A stretch of 64,000 nt of DNA from assembly GCA_942490895.1 (NCBI GenBank), contig CALNZC010000091.1:62001-126000 (forward strand), written 5' to 3'. A model generated the notes under the pieces. It saw only the letters and a list, made by a program, of their open reading frames with translations, had not been told where the DNA came from and did no database searches. Shown here piece by piece: positions 36,963-47,124 of this stretch. The stretch is from JAGNXB01 sp942490895. Lineage in GTDB: Bacteria > Bacteroidota > Bacteroidia > Chitinophagales > Saprospiraceae. Position 1 is the first letter of the stretch. Every line of letters starts with the position of its first letter. Position numbers and translations under genes: made by a program.

Positions 36963-39821
36963 CTACTCCTCCCGGTATGCATCGATTGGCAAACAGGTGC
37001 AGACCAGATTCCGGTCACCGTGAGCATTATTCACCCGAGCGATAGCCGGCCAGAACTTGAAACCTTCCTTCAAATAAGGTAAGGGCCAGGCAGCTTTCTC
37101 GCGTGAGTATGGCAACGTCCATTCATCTGTTGTCAACAGCTCCAGGGTATGTGGTGCATTGTGGAGCACATTGTTTTCCGGGTCCGCATCACCACTGGCA
37201 ATCTCTTCCATTTCTTTTTTGATGGATAAAAGTGCATCACAGAAACGATCGAGTTCGTCCTTGCTTTCGCTTTCTGTTGGCTCGATCATGATTGTTCCTG
37301 CCACAGGGAAGGACAACGTCGGTGCATGAAATCCGTAATCGATCAAACGCTTTGCCACATCTTCGGCGCTGCAAAGGCTCTTGAATGGACGGAGGTCAAT
37401 GATCAGTTCGTGTGCAGCACGACCTTGTTCTCCGACATACAGCACGGGATATTGTGCTTCCAGACGAGCCTTGATATAGTTTGCATTGAGGATCGCATAG
37501 CGGGTACTTTCCGTAACACCGCGTGTGCCAAGCATTCGAATATATCCATAGGAGATCAACAGGATGCTAGAGCTACCCCAGGGCGCAGCGGAAACGGCCT
37601 TGATCGCCTTTTTGCCACCGGTCCGTGCGAAGATGTGTCCAGGGAGGAAAGGCGCCAGCTTTGCATTGACACAGATGGGGCCCATGCCTGGTCCGCCACC
37701 TCCGTGAGGAATAGCAAAGGTCTTGTGCAGATTCAGATGGCACACATCTGCTCCGATCAGGGCCGGACTGGTCAGTCCAACCTGAGCATTCATGTTGGCA
37801 CCGTCCATATAGACCAGTCCGCCATGCTTGTGGATCTCGTTACAGATCTCGATGATGGCCGACTCGAATACACCGTGTGTGGAGGGATAGGTGACCATCA
37901 ATGCACACAGTTTGTCCGCATGAGCGGCTGCTTTGGCTTTGAGGTCTGCAACATCGATATTCCCTTTATCATCGCATTCCACGATCACGATCTTCGCGCC
38001 AATCATAGCGGCAGATGCCGGATTGGTTCCGTGCGCGGATGACGGTATAAGTACTACATCACGATGCTTGTTTTTATTGTTGATATGATAGGCCCGGATG
38101 GTCAGCAGACCGGCATACTCGCCTTGAGCACCCGAATTCGGCTGGAGAGAGCAGGCTTCAAATCCGGTCGCTTCACAGAGGTAGCGTTCGAGGTCCGCAA
38201 ATATCTGAGAATAGCCCTTCACCTGATTGGCAGGTGTAAAGGGGTGGATCTGACCAAATTCGGCCATGCTCACCGGCATCATTTCTGCTGCGGCATTCAA
38301 TTTCATCGTACATGAACCGAGAGGGATCATGGAATGAACCAGGGAGAGGTCTTTGTTTTCCAGCCGCTTCATGTATCGCATCAGCTGCGACTCGGTGCGA
38401 TGGAGGTGAAACACCTCATGGGTCAGAAATTCAGAGGTCCGGACCAGAGTCTTTGGCACATTTGAGCCTGCCCCTATTGTGGTGGAGGTGGTCACCTTAC
38501 CGGCTACGGTTGCAAAAATTGCGGTAAAGGTATCGATGCTTTCCATGTCGTGTGTCTCATCCAGACTGATCTGGATGCCACTGCGATCATAGTAGAAGTT
38601 GATCTTCTGGCGCAAAGCGGACTGACGGATCTTTCGCAGCGCAGCCGGTTCCAGTTCCACCCGCAGGGTATCGAAATAGGCCGCGTTCACCTGATCGTAG
38701 CCTAGCTGTTGCAGTCGATGATCCAGGGTCCGGGCCAGTTGGTGAATATCGTTGGCGATCGTGCGAAGTCCATCCGGTCCGTGATAGACGGCATACATGG
38801 CCGCCATATTCGCCAAAAGAGCTTGGGCGGTGCAGATATTGGACGTCGCCTTTTCCCGGCGAATATGTTGTTCACGTGTCTGGAGTGCCATCCGAAGGGC
38901 GCGATTTCCATGCGCATCGATACTCACTCCAATGATCCTTCCCGGGATCTGGCGCTTAAAGTCATCTTTGGTAGCGAAGAAAGCGGCATGTGGCCCACCG
39001 AATCCCATCGGTACACCAAAACGCTGGGAGTTTCCAACCACGCAGTCTGCGCCCCATTCACCCGGAGGTGTGAGCAGTACCAGAGAGAGGAGGTCAGCTG
39101 CCACAGTGACATAAATGCCTTTGGCTTTTGCCTCTTCCACCAATGCCCGATGGTCGGTGATCTCACCGCTCTTTCCCGGATATTGGAGGAGAAGACCATA
39201 GACTTTGTCTGTCAACTTGAGGTCGCTACTGACCTTCACCTGAATCCCCACAGGTACGGCGCGTGTCTTGAGGACATCGATTGTTTGAGGAAGCACTTCA
39301 TCGGAGACCAGGAAAACTGGAGCTTCCACTGTACGCTTGTTGCGCTCGTGGAAAAAAAGCGTCATCGCTTCAGCAGCAGCGGTTGCTTCATCCAGGAGAG
39401 AGGCATTGGCGATGGGCAACCCGGTCAGGTCGCTGATCACCGTCTGAAAGTTGAGAAGACTCTCCAGTCGACCCTGCGCAATCTCCGCCTGATAAGGGGT
39501 GTATTGGGTGTACCATCCCGGATTCTCCAGGATGTTCCGCTGGATGGCCGGTGGGGTGATCGTGCCACTGTATCCCATCCCGATACAGGAGGTAAATACC
39601 TTGTTCATGTCGGCCAACTCACCCATATGTTTGAGATAGGCATGCTCACTCAGAGCTTTGGGCAGTTTGAGCTCACCTTTACGTCGGATATTGTCTGGAA
39701 TAGTCTGTTGAATCAGGGTATCCAGACTGTCCACTCCGATGGTGGCCAGCATTTCATTGGTTTCGTTGACTCCTGGTCCGATGTGGCGGCGGGAGAATCC
39801 GGTATTTTCAGTGGTACTCAT
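36963..39821 (-). CDS. gcvP: Glycine dehydrogenase (aminomethyl-transferring), glycine cleavage P protein
   Basis: 952 residues, the single-polypeptide P protein. It decarboxylates glycine with PLP and passes the aminomethyl group to the H protein. N-terminus FSRRHIGPGVNETNEMLATIG, then YTPYQAEIAQGRLESLLNFQT. The PLP-lysine site is HLNLHKTFAIPHGGGGPGMGPI. C-terminal HAPTLSFPVAGTIMIEPTESE. No other gcv genes are in the window. Upstream (39822 onward) is non-coding. Confidence 0.97.
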   Translation of the reverse strand: MSTTENTGFSRRHIGPGVNETNEMLATIGVDSLDTLIQQTIPDNIRRKGELKLPKALSEHAYLKHMGELADMNKVFTSCIGMGYSGTITPPAIQRNILENPGWYTQYTPYQAEIAQGRLESLLNFQTVISDLTGLPIANASLLDEATAAAEAMTLFFHERNKRTVEAPVFLVSDEVLPQTIDVLKTRAVPVGIQVKVSSDLKLTDKVYGLLLQYPGKSGEITDHRALVEEAKAKGIYVTVAADLLSLVLLTPPGEWGADCVVGNSQRFGVPMGFGGPHAAFFATKDDFKRQIPGRIIGVSIDAHGNRALRMALQTREQHIRREKATSNICTAQALLANMAAMYAVYHGPDGLRTIANDIHQLARTLDHRLQQLGYDQVNAAYFDTLRVELEPAALRKIRQSALRQKINFYYDRSGIQISLDETHDMESIDTFTAIFATVAGKVTTSTTIGAGSNVPKTLVRTSEFLTHEVFHLHRTESQLMRYMKRLENKDLSLVHSMIPLGSCTMKLNAAAEMMPVSMAEFGQIHPFTPANQVKGYSQIFADLERYLCEATGFEACSLQPNSGAQGEYAGLLTIRAYHINNKNKHRDVVLIPSSAHGTNPASAAMIGAKIVIVECDDKGNIDVADLKAKAAAHADKLCALMVTYPSTHGVFESAIIEICNEIHKHGGLVYMDGANMNAQVGLTSPALIGADVCHLNLHKTFAIPHGGGGPGMGPICVNAKLAPFLPGHIFARTGGKKAIKAVSAAPWGSSSILLISYGYIRMLGTRGVTESTRYAILNANYIKARLEAQYPVLYVGEQGRAAHELIIDLRPFKSLCSAEDVAKRLIDYGFHAPTLSFPVAGTIMIEPTESESKDELDRFCDALLSIKKEMEEIASGDADPENNVLHNAPHTLELLTTDEWTLPYSREKAAWPLPYLKEGFKFWPAIARVNNAHGDRNLVCTCLPIDAYREE

Positions 39822-40224
39822 AGGTCAATTGTAAGGCTGCCAAAGGTAAGGAACTGCCCGGACAGGCAGGTGGTGTCAGAACAGGAATCAAGGGAGAAAA
39901 GTTGAGGAAGGTTATGAGTGGAGGAGTCGAGGTGTGAAGGAGTCGAGGAGACAGACGTTGGTAAATTGCAGCTGTGGCAGTTCCGTTTTAACCTCAGCCC
40001 CTGCCCCTGCCTTTCGGCAGGCTCTCTTCTCCTTTTCAAGAAGAAGGGAGCCTGATGTCTCTTGATCCATGAAAAGGGCTCAAGCGAAGTGCGAAAAGCC
40101 CATCGAGGAGTCGAGGTGAGAGGGGTGTTGGGTATTGGGTATTGGCACCAATCACCCATTGCCATTTACCATTTATCCTCTTGAAACGAACTCATGCGAA
40201 CCGCGAACGGTAAAAAGCGAACAA
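39822..40224. other. Non-coding gap between gcvP and metK
   Basis: 403 bases with no supported gene. Contains short repeats (GTCGAGGTG/GAGTCGAGG strings near 39925-39950 and 40100-40120) and a stem-like CTCTTCTCCTTTTCAAGAAGAAGGGAG at about 40023-40050. It separates two minus-strand genes, so it should hold the gcvP promoter and the metK 3' end. Confidence 0.5.
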
Positions 40225-41526
40225 CTACTTCAGCCCAAATGCCTTCTTCACATCCTTCACCCGATCGAGCTTCTCCCAGGTAAAGAGTTCCACCTGAAGG
40301 TTTTTACGCTCGAGGCCCCGGCCGTCCGGGCGAACAAAGGTCTTGATCGCAGAACAGTTTTCGCGGCCCATGTGGCCGTAAGAAGCGGTCTCAGAGTAAA
40401 TAGGATTGCGCAGTTTGAGGTCCCGTTCGATGATCCCGGGACGGAGGTCGAACAGTTCCTTGACCTTGGTTGCGATCTCGCCATCATGCATGTCGACCTT
40501 TGCGGTGCCGTACGTATCGACAAAGATGCCCATCGGCTCAGGAACACCGATGGCGTACGAGATCTGAACAAGCATCTGGTTTGCCACACCGGCAGCCACC
40601 ATGTTCTTGGCGATATGTCGAGCAGCATAGGCACCTGAACGGTCCACCTTACTGGGGTCTTTACCAGAAAATGCACCCCCTCCATGGGCGCCTTTGCCGC
40701 CGTAGGTATCCACGATAATCTTCCTGCCGGTAAGGCCGGTATCTCCGTGCGGGCCTCCGATCACAAACTTACCGGTCGGGTTGACATGGAAGGTGATATC
40801 ATCTGAAAAGAGAGCCTGAAGTTTTTTGGGCAGCTGGGATTTGACCCGAGGGATCAAAATATGCTGAACATCATGCCGAATCTGGGACAACATATCCTGA
40901 TCCGCTTTGGCCTGGGTCACATGATTGGCCATGTCCTCAGAAATCCAATCGTCGTGCTGGGTGGAAACCACGATCGTATCGATTCTGACCGGGTTATGGT
41001 CATCATCATACTCGATGGTTACCTGTGACTTGGCATCCGGGCGCAGGTAGGTGATCTCATTGCACTCCCGGCGCAACTTGGCCAGTTCGATCAGCAGTCG
41101 GTGAGACAGGTCCAGCGCAAGAGGCATGAAATTCTCAGTCTCATTGGTAGCGAAACCGAACATCATCCCCTGGTCGCCTGCACCCTGATCCTCCGGGTTG
41201 CCACGATCCACACCCTGGTTGATATCTGCGGATTGCTCATGAATAGCAGAGAGGATTCCACATGAATTTCCTTCGAACATGTAGGCACTCTTGGTGTATC
41301 CAATCCGGTTGATCACATCCCGGGCAATCTGGGAAATATCCAGATAGGTTTCGGATTTCACCTCACCAGCCAGGACGACCTGTCCGGTGGTCACCAGTGT
41401 TTCACAGGCAACCTTGGAATAAGGATCAAAAGCAAGAAAGTGATCGAGGATAGCATCAGAAATCTGATCAGCCACCTTGTCGGGATGGCCCTCACTGACG
41501 GATTCGGAGGTAAAGAGATAGGACAT
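40225..41526 (-). CDS. metK: S-adenosylmethionine synthase
   Basis: 433 residues from ATG 41526 (MSYLFTSESVSEGHPDKVADQISDAILD); the frame upstream to 41682 is leader without family similarity. It makes SAM from methionine and ATP. Signature blocks GAGDQGMMFGFATNE, HVNPTGKFVIGGPHGDTGLTGRKIIVDTYGG and GGGAFSGKDPSKVDRSGAYAAR. Slightly longer than E. coli MetK (384), as usual in Bacteroidota. No SAM riboswitch fold was evident in the 460 bases upstream. Confidence 0.97.
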   Translation of the reverse strand: MSYLFTSESVSEGHPDKVADQISDAILDHFLAFDPYSKVACETLVTTGQVVLAGEVKSETYLDISQIARDVINRIGYTKSAYMFEGNSCGILSAIHEQSADINQGVDRGNPEDQGAGDQGMMFGFATNETENFMPLALDLSHRLLIELAKLRRECNEITYLRPDAKSQVTIEYDDDHNPVRIDTIVVSTQHDDWISEDMANHVTQAKADQDMLSQIRHDVQHILIPRVKSQLPKKLQALFSDDITFHVNPTGKFVIGGPHGDTGLTGRKIIVDTYGGKGAHGGGAFSGKDPSKVDRSGAYAARHIAKNMVAAGVANQMLVQISYAIGVPEPMGIFVDTYGTAKVDMHDGEIATKVKELFDLRPGIIERDLKLRNPIYSETASYGHMGRENCSAIKTFVRPDGRGLERKNLQVELFTWEKLDRVKDVKKAFGLK

Positions 41527-41987
41527 GCAGCAGTCGGATTGAGTACTAAAATTGAAAAGGTGGGCAAAGTTACAAAGCGGAACCGTATTCGGCCGTGAAG
41601 GGTGAGGAGTCTTTCCAGTTTTCGGGCACGGAAAGGATGTTTTAATCCCGGATCGAGATTCCCCCGCCTTGCACGAGCGCAAGGCTGTTTCTGGTTATTT
41701 ACATGGTTGAACAGTCTTTTTCAAACAACTGGCTGTTCAACGATAAAGGTGCCCCGAAGTCACGGGACATTGAACTGACCAGCAGCCGGCCCTCGACCCT
41801 GAGTGCTCGGGGAGGGCTCGGGGTCAGGCTCGCTCCTTGAACATTGAGCATTCCAATTACACATTTGTGTCCCCATGACAAGGATCAACCAGGAATACAG
41901 GAACGAAGGAACCTGGAATCCGACAGCTGCAGAAACCAGTTGCCCGTATGGCCAAACAAGAAACCCGCTTTTGACGTTAAGAACCAT
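41527..41987. other. Intergenic region between divergent metK and a secreted-protein gene
   Basis: 461 bases without a supported gene. One inverted pair is visible: GTTGAACAGTC/GCTGTTCAAC around 41705-41740. The open frames are short and unrecognised. It must carry both divergent promoters. Confidence 0.5.
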
Positions 41988-42593
41988 ATGCCTATCCTCA
42001 AAAGAACACTTTTCCTCATTGGTTTACTGCTGATCGGGGTAACGACGCAAGCCCAGGGCTTCCTTTCCCACTTTTCCCTGGCAACAGGCAATGGCAAGGT
42101 GGTATTGAACTGGACTATCGACGCCGGGAATACTTGCCTGGGTATTGAAATTGTACGTTCGACAGACGGGCAATCCTTCACGCCTATCGGCAACATCGGC
42201 GGAATATGTGGGAGTATCAATGAGCCGATCAGCTATTCCTTTGTCGATGATTCTCCAGTACCCAACCAGACTAATTTCTATAAATTATTACTTGGTTTAT
42301 CCATTGAATCGGAAGTCCAATCTGTAGAGATCATCGACCTGAATGATGCCGGATTTCAAATCCGCCCCCACCCGGTCCACCAGGATGGCCTCCTCTACTT
42401 CCAAAATGATCTTCGGGAACGACATATCCTTTCCCTCCATCAACTGAATGGACATCTGCTTTCCGAAGAGGAAACGGAGTCCGATCATTTCATTCTGGAT
42501 CTCAGCGTCTGGCCATCTGGTCTCTATCCCTTTCAAATCAAACATGCCCGATCGGGAGCTGTAAAGGCGAAGGGAAGGTTGGTAAAATTATAA
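41988..42593 (+). CDS. Small secreted protein with degenerate T9SS-type C-terminus
   Basis: The start at 41988 (MPILKRTLFLIGLLLIGVTTQAQ signal peptide) gives 201 residues; the longer frame from 41844 is not secreted-like upstream. The middle is a fibronectin-type-III-like domain (FSLATGNGKVVLNWTIDAGNTCLGIEIVRSTDG to PNQTNFYKLLLG), common before sorting domains. The C-terminal ~80 residues have the sorting-domain pattern (FQIRPHPVHQDGLLYF, LDLSVWPSGLYPFQI, KAKGRLVKL) but RPHP replaces the usual YPNP. The function is unknown. Confidence 0.75.
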   Translation: MPILKRTLFLIGLLLIGVTTQAQGFLSHFSLATGNGKVVLNWTIDAGNTCLGIEIVRSTDGQSFTPIGNIGGICGSINEPISYSFVDDSPVPNQTNFYKLLLGLSIESEVQSVEIIDLNDAGFQIRPHPVHQDGLLYFQNDLRERHILSLHQLNGHLLSEEETESDHFILDLSVWPSGLYPFQIKHARSGAVKAKGRLVKL

Positions 42594-43203
42594 GCGGAGG
42601 AGTTGAGGAGAAAAAACGCGAAGGCGCAAACTCAACGGCGGCATTTCCAAAGCGCAAGTGGGCAGGCTGCCCTTCCTTGAGGGCATGCTTTCTATTTTAC
42701 CATTTCTGATTTATTCTGTTCCACAGGAAGAAATTTCACCTCTCTGATGGACATCCGTTTTTCTTGCGCCCCTTCAGGGCTTTTGGAAGGGTGGATTCAA
42801 TTCGTTGGGCGTTGCCCAACGCTCCGATATTGCGCCCCTTCAGGGCTTGCCAAGTGATCAGTCAAGGTCCATCGTTCCGGCATTCCCCGCCACTTTCGAT
42901 TTTTCCTCGATCCTTTCTATTCCTATCTCCCCCTTCAGGTCGCAGCCGGCATCCCATCCCAGCCCCTACCGTCGGCAACAGGCTTCCCTTTTGCAAGGAG
43001 AGGGGGTGCCTCGTAAGATTTCATCCTAAAAATACGCCGATCCTCGCATTCCCGACTCCTCCTTCGCCCCCCCTCCAGAGCGGGTGCAGGCCATTCCACA
43101 TAATGCCTGCGTTCCCAAGTTCGCCGCCCCTTCGGTGACCATCGAAATACCAATAACGAAATATCGAAATAGCCCTCATCAGTGCCCGCCGGCAGTACCT
43201 CAA

Positions 43204-43323
43204 TTTCCGATTTCCGCCTGTTCATTTTCCTTCCCTCCGTCACTTCGTCTCTCTGTCTCAAAGGCCCACAGTCACTTCCGGTTTCCGCCTTTCTCCCGCC
43301 ACAGCGGGCAGGCATTCCTGATT
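43204..43323. repeat. ~120-bp direct repeat, copy 1
   Basis: Runs from TTTCCGATTTCCGCCTGTTC to GGGCAGGCATTCCTGATT and is nearly identical to 43970-44090, about 766 bases away. Confidence 0.88.
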
Positions 43324-43969
43324 ACTTCCGCCCATGATGGCTGGATTTGCTGACTGGAATGGCCTGCTTTTTTAATTCCGATTCATGTTAAGATATCACT
43401 ACGGATTGAAGAATTCATCCTACGTCCCAGGGTGGCAGTTTCACCCCTACGGGGCGACTGTTTCTTTCAGTGGCCTGTACTATAAACCTTGTACCCCTAC
43501 GGGGCACTTTGTTTGCGATTCATTTGTACAGACTCCTGAAGTATAAAATTATTTAAAATCATGGACTGCTTTGAGTCACTGGCCCTTGCCCATAGGGGTC
43601 CAATTTAGGATTCAAATTTCCGGGTTGGGCCTGCACAGATCAGACAAGACAATTGAATATCCCATTTGTGTTCTGAACATTGCTTTTGCCAAACGTGAAT
43701 CGTCCTTCTGACGCCACTAGTCCCTGGCCCCGTAGGGGTCAAAGGTTTATAGCAAAAATTATATCCTGTCCAATCGGCCCCGTAGGGGTCGAACTGCTGC
43801 TGTTCAAATAATTCAAATTTTTTAAACTCTGGGAATAGGCCTTTCCATAACTCGGTTCCTTTTTCCTCAACAGATCAGGTTTTCCTGCTCTAAGTTGGGC
43901 AGTAGGATTTCTTGCGCCCCTTCAGGGCTTGCCAAGTGATCGGTCAAGGTCATCGTTCCGGCATTCCGA

Positions 43970-44090
43970 TTTCCGATTTCCGCCTGTTCATTTTTCATTC
44001 CCTCCGTCACTTCGTCTCTCTGTCTCAAAGGCCCACAGTCACTTCCGGTTTCCGCCTTTCTCCCGCCACAGCGGGCAGGCATTCCTGATT
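43970..44090. repeat. ~120-bp direct repeat, copy 2
   Basis: Near-identical to 43204-43323; only a few bases differ around TTTTCATT. It runs into the ATTCCTG microsatellite. Confidence 0.88.
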
Positions 44091-44115
44091 CCTGATTCCT
44101 GATTCCTGATTCCTG
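44081..44115. repeat. Microsatellite (ATTCCTG)5
   Basis: Five perfect head-to-tail copies of the 7-mer ATTCCTG; at 43314 the same sequence occurs as a single copy plus ATT, so this tract has expanded within the repeat. Confidence 0.93.
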
Positions 44116-44340
44116 ATTTCTTGCGCCCCTTCAGGGCTTTTGAGGTAGGGTTCATTTATAATGTTGGGCGCTGCCCAACCTAAGATCTTGCGCCCCTTCG
44201 GGGCTTGCCCAACGATCAGGCAAGGTCATCGTTCCTGCATTCCGCTTTCCGATTTCCACATTTTCATTTTTCATTCCCTCCATCCCTGAGTCACTTCGTC
44301 TCTCCGTCACGAAGCCCAACAGTCCCTTCCGGTTTCCGAT

Positions 44341-44949
44341 TTATTTCACTTCACAGTGCAGGAGCTTCTCCCCTTCCAGATAGCCTTCAAGGACATCCCC
44401 AACCTGGACCGGTCCCACGCCGGCCGGTGTCCCGGTGAAGAAGTAATCCCCTTGCTGGAGTTTGAAGAAACGGGAACTGTAGGCGATGAGCTCATCGAAA
44501 GAAAAGATCATATCCGCTGAATTGCCCGATTGGACCACCTGTCCATTTTTGTGCAATTCAAAACGAATACCGTTGGCATGATCGGGGGGAAGAGCCACGA
44601 AGGGAGAGACCACTGCTGAGTGATCAAATGCTTTGGCGATCTCCCAGGGATGGCCTTTGGACTTCAGTTCCGACTGAAGGTCACGGGCGGTAAGATCAAT
44701 ACCGAGGGCCACCTGGTCATAATATCGGGGCGCAAATTCACGGTCAATATGGCGGCCATTTCCGCTAATGCGAAGGACAATCTCCAATTCATAGTGAATA
44801 TCAGAGCTGAAATCCGGGTAAAAGAAGGGCTTGCCCTGATTCAGTAAAGCCGTAGCCGGCTTCATAAACAGCATGGGACTTTGAGGGACCGGGTTATTGA
44901 GCTCTTTGGCATGTTCGGTATAGTTCCGGCCAACACAGAGAATCTTCAT
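44341..44949 (-). CDS. Fumarylacetoacetate hydrolase family protein
   Basis: 202 residues, the short FAHD1/acylpyruvase-like form. MKILCVGRNYTEHAKELNNPVPQSP, the metal ligands in DIHYELEIVLRI (HxExE pattern with Glu-Leu-Glu) and the later Asp in LGIDLTARDLQ are visible, as is FFTGTPAGVGPVQVGD near the C-terminus. Likely a cytoplasmic metal-dependent hydrolase or decarboxylase of acylpyruvates or oxaloacetate; the exact substrate is not predictable. A TACTTTAG sequence upstream on the minus strand (about 45013-45020) is one mismatch from TAnnTTTG. Confidence 0.9.
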   Translation of the reverse strand: MKILCVGRNYTEHAKELNNPVPQSPMLFMKPATALLNQGKPFFYPDFSSDIHYELEIVLRISGNGRHIDREFAPRYYDQVALGIDLTARDLQSELKSKGHPWEIAKAFDHSAVVSPFVALPPDHANGIRFELHKNGQVVQSGNSADMIFSFDELIAYSSRFFKLQQGDYFFTGTPAGVGPVQVGDVLEGYLEGEKLLHCEVK

Positions 44950-45564
44950 AAATAGAGCAATCTAGGTTTACAATTCACCATTCGGCAAAGTTGCTTCAAT
45001 AATGAATACGGTCGCTAAAGTAGGTGCATTTTTGGAATCCAACTAGACAATAACACTGAGTCAAACTCAGGAGTCAGGGACACACCAGATCATCCAGGAA
45101 ACTGAAGTGCTTGAGCAACACATACACATCAATAAACCTGCACGCTCCTTTCGGGAAATCAGGCACTAACACTACAATGGTTCAGGGAATACATATAAGT
45201 GGAATCCAACCTAAAGCAAAGTAAATACATCTGCCTGTTGTAAACCCAATCTCGAATCGATTTAAAGACCAGAAACCCTACATAGAATTACTCCAAATAA
45301 TAAGAATGCTAACAAATGTGTATGACCGCTCTCAGAACAAGAGCAGTCGACATTGATGGCGAATAAAAAGACATTCAGCTCCCCTTTTTTGTAATAATTA
45401 TGAAGAGTGCAATAAAAAGAAAAGATTTTAAAAAATCCTTCAAGGAGTATAAATTCTATACAACCTGAAAGTCATGTTATAGATTGACTTTTGTCATCCA
45501 ATTTCGACCTCCAACGTAATACATTCCCGCCTGAGGTGTTCTCACACAGACAAAAGAAATAGCC
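44950..45564. other. Gene-free region at the start of the A+T-rich stretch
   Basis: 615 bases with no supported ORF, increasingly A+T-rich towards 45564 (for example AAAAAGAAAAGATTTTAAAAAATCC around 45414-45438). It probably holds the promoter of the T9SS protein at 45565. No recognisable RNA or repeat. Confidence 0.5.
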
Positions 45565-47124
45565 ATGAGAAATATACTACTTCTAATCGCTGCGATGATA
45601 GTTTCATTCGTTGCACCTGCACAGGCACCTGATGTCGTCTGGCAAAAAGTTTTGGGTGGATCCCTGACAGATCAGGCTACTGATATTCAACAAACATCTG
45701 ATGGTGGGTATATTATAGCCGGTAGTTCAGATTCTGATGATGGAGATGTGGGACCAACCAATGGTGATTATGATTATTGGGTAATCAAACTAAACACTGC
45801 AGGAGATGTTGAATGGAAAAACCATTATGGCGGATCGGATTGGGACATACCCAACGCCATTCGACAAACAAGTGACGGCGGATACATTATTGCTGGAGTC
45901 ACATATTCTGATGATATTGATGTTACTGGAATGAATGGCTTTAGAGATGGATGGGTTGTCAAAACTGATTCATGGGGTGTACTGCAGTGGCAAAAAGCTT
46001 TAGGTGGCACCGGAGCAGATGCCGCCAATGATGTCCTTGAAAATGCAGATGGCTATCTCATCTTAGGCTTTGATGGTGGAAGCAACAACGGAGACTTGCA
46101 GGGAATGTCCTGTGACCGAGATTTTTGGATTATTCAACTTAACTTCAGTGGTGACATCTTGTGGCAAAAATGCTATGGGGGGTCAGAACTAGAATATGCA
46201 AACAAAATAATTCCTGCTGGTTTTAACTATCTGATAGTAGGCTATGCACGTTCTAGTGATGGTCACGTATCGGTCAATCAGGGTTATGAAGATATGTGGG
46301 CGATCCAAATTGATCCTCAAGGGAATCTCATTTGGGAAAAATCACTAGGCGGAAGCCAATTTGATGAGGCAACTGATGCCTACTTTGCTTCGGTAGGACC
46401 CACCGAGCAAATTGTTATTGTCGGCACCACCTACTCCAACGACGGGGATGTCTCCACCAATCATGGCGGCTTAGACTATTGGATGGTCACGCTTGATCCA
46501 AGTCAAAACATTCTCAATGAAAAGACATTTGGAGGCAGTAAAGATGATGAGGCCTATTCCATTCACCAAACGAATGAGGGTCATTTCATCATTACAGGAA
46601 ACACCTCCTCCGAAGATGGTGATATTATCGATTTTATTGGCGGTGCAGATGCATGGATAGTTCAGGCAGACTATTCCACCCATCTGATTTGGTCTACATG
46701 TGTAGGCGGCAGCCAAGGGGATGTGTCTTACACTAGTGTTGCCTCAACCAATGACAATGGCCTTCTATTTGCGGGTTGGACAAGATCCAATGAATTCAAC
46801 GGGTATCATGGTAATGGGGATATGTGGATTGTCAAATTAGGAGAATCCTCCTCATCCATAGAATCAATCCCTTCTTCAACAAATGCTCTAAATATCTCTC
46901 CCAACCCTGCAAATTCGGCGAGTGCCCTATATATTGAGCACAACCTGGAAAATGCAACTATGATAATCATAAGAGACATTACAGGACAAATCAAGCTGCA
47001 GAAGGCCATTACTCCAAAGGACAAAGAAATAATCTTGCAGATTGACAAGTACATCCCGGGGACATACATCATAGAAGTTCACGGTACATCGGGTGTCCAG
47101 AAAGGCAAACTAGTCATTATATAA
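45565..47124 (+). CDS. Secreted seven-bladed beta-propeller-like protein with T9SS type A sorting domain
   Basis: 519 residues. Signal peptide MRNILLLIAAMIVSFVAPAQA. Seven repeats of about 55-60 residues follow, each beginning GGS/GGT and carrying a DGGYIIAG-like and a D-YWVIKL-like strand, ending with -W-K. This is a pattern expected for a seven-bladed propeller. The C-terminus is a sorting domain (LNISPNPANSASALYI to KGKLVII). Function unknown; probably surface-bound or secreted. Codon use is more A/T-rich than genes before 44 kb. Likely monocistronic, with a terminator-like hairpin 26 bases downstream. Confidence 0.88.
   Translation: MRNILLLIAAMIVSFVAPAQAPDVVWQKVLGGSLTDQATDIQQTSDGGYIIAGSSDSDDGDVGPTNGDYDYWVIKLNTAGDVEWKNHYGGSDWDIPNAIRQTSDGGYIIAGVTYSDDIDVTGMNGFRDGWVVKTDSWGVLQWQKALGGTGADAANDVLENADGYLILGFDGGSNNGDLQGMSCDRDFWIIQLNFSGDILWQKCYGGSELEYANKIIPAGFNYLIVGYARSSDGHVSVNQGYEDMWAIQIDPQGNLIWEKSLGGSQFDEATDAYFASVGPTEQIVIVGTTYSNDGDVSTNHGGLDYWMVTLDPSQNILNEKTFGGSKDDEAYSIHQTNEGHFIITGNTSSEDGDIIDFIGGADAWIVQADYSTHLIWSTCVGGSQGDVSYTSVASTNDNGLLFAGWTRSNEFNGYHGNGDMWIVKLGESSSSIESIPSSTNALNISPNPANSASALYIEHNLENATMIIIRDITGQIKLQKAITPKDKEIILQIDKYIPGTYIIEVHGTSGVQKGKLVII

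Larger units (their letters stand above)
42594..44340. other. 1.75-kb repeat cluster without genes
   Basis: No credible coding sequence on either strand. It is composed of repeated intergenic elements: CTTGCGCCCCTTCAGGGCTT (near 42766, 42831, 43910, 44121, with a GCGCCCCTTCGGGGC variant at 44190), palindromes such as GTTGGGCGTTGCCCAAC (42803) and GTTGGGCGCTGCCCAAC (44163), and CCCCTACGGGGC or its reverse (43441, 43492, 43731, 43776). It also holds two ~120-bp direct repeats, a third diverged copy near 44240-44340 and a 7-bp microsatellite. Confidence 0.8.

Noticed and set aside
38709..39905. 398-codon plus-strand frame
   Set aside because: Antisense shadow of gcvP, which has strong family identity along its whole length; the shadow has none.
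41527..41700. SAM riboswitch upstream of metK
   Set aside because: Looked for conserved stem and pseudoknot patterns of the known SAM classes; none was evident by eye.
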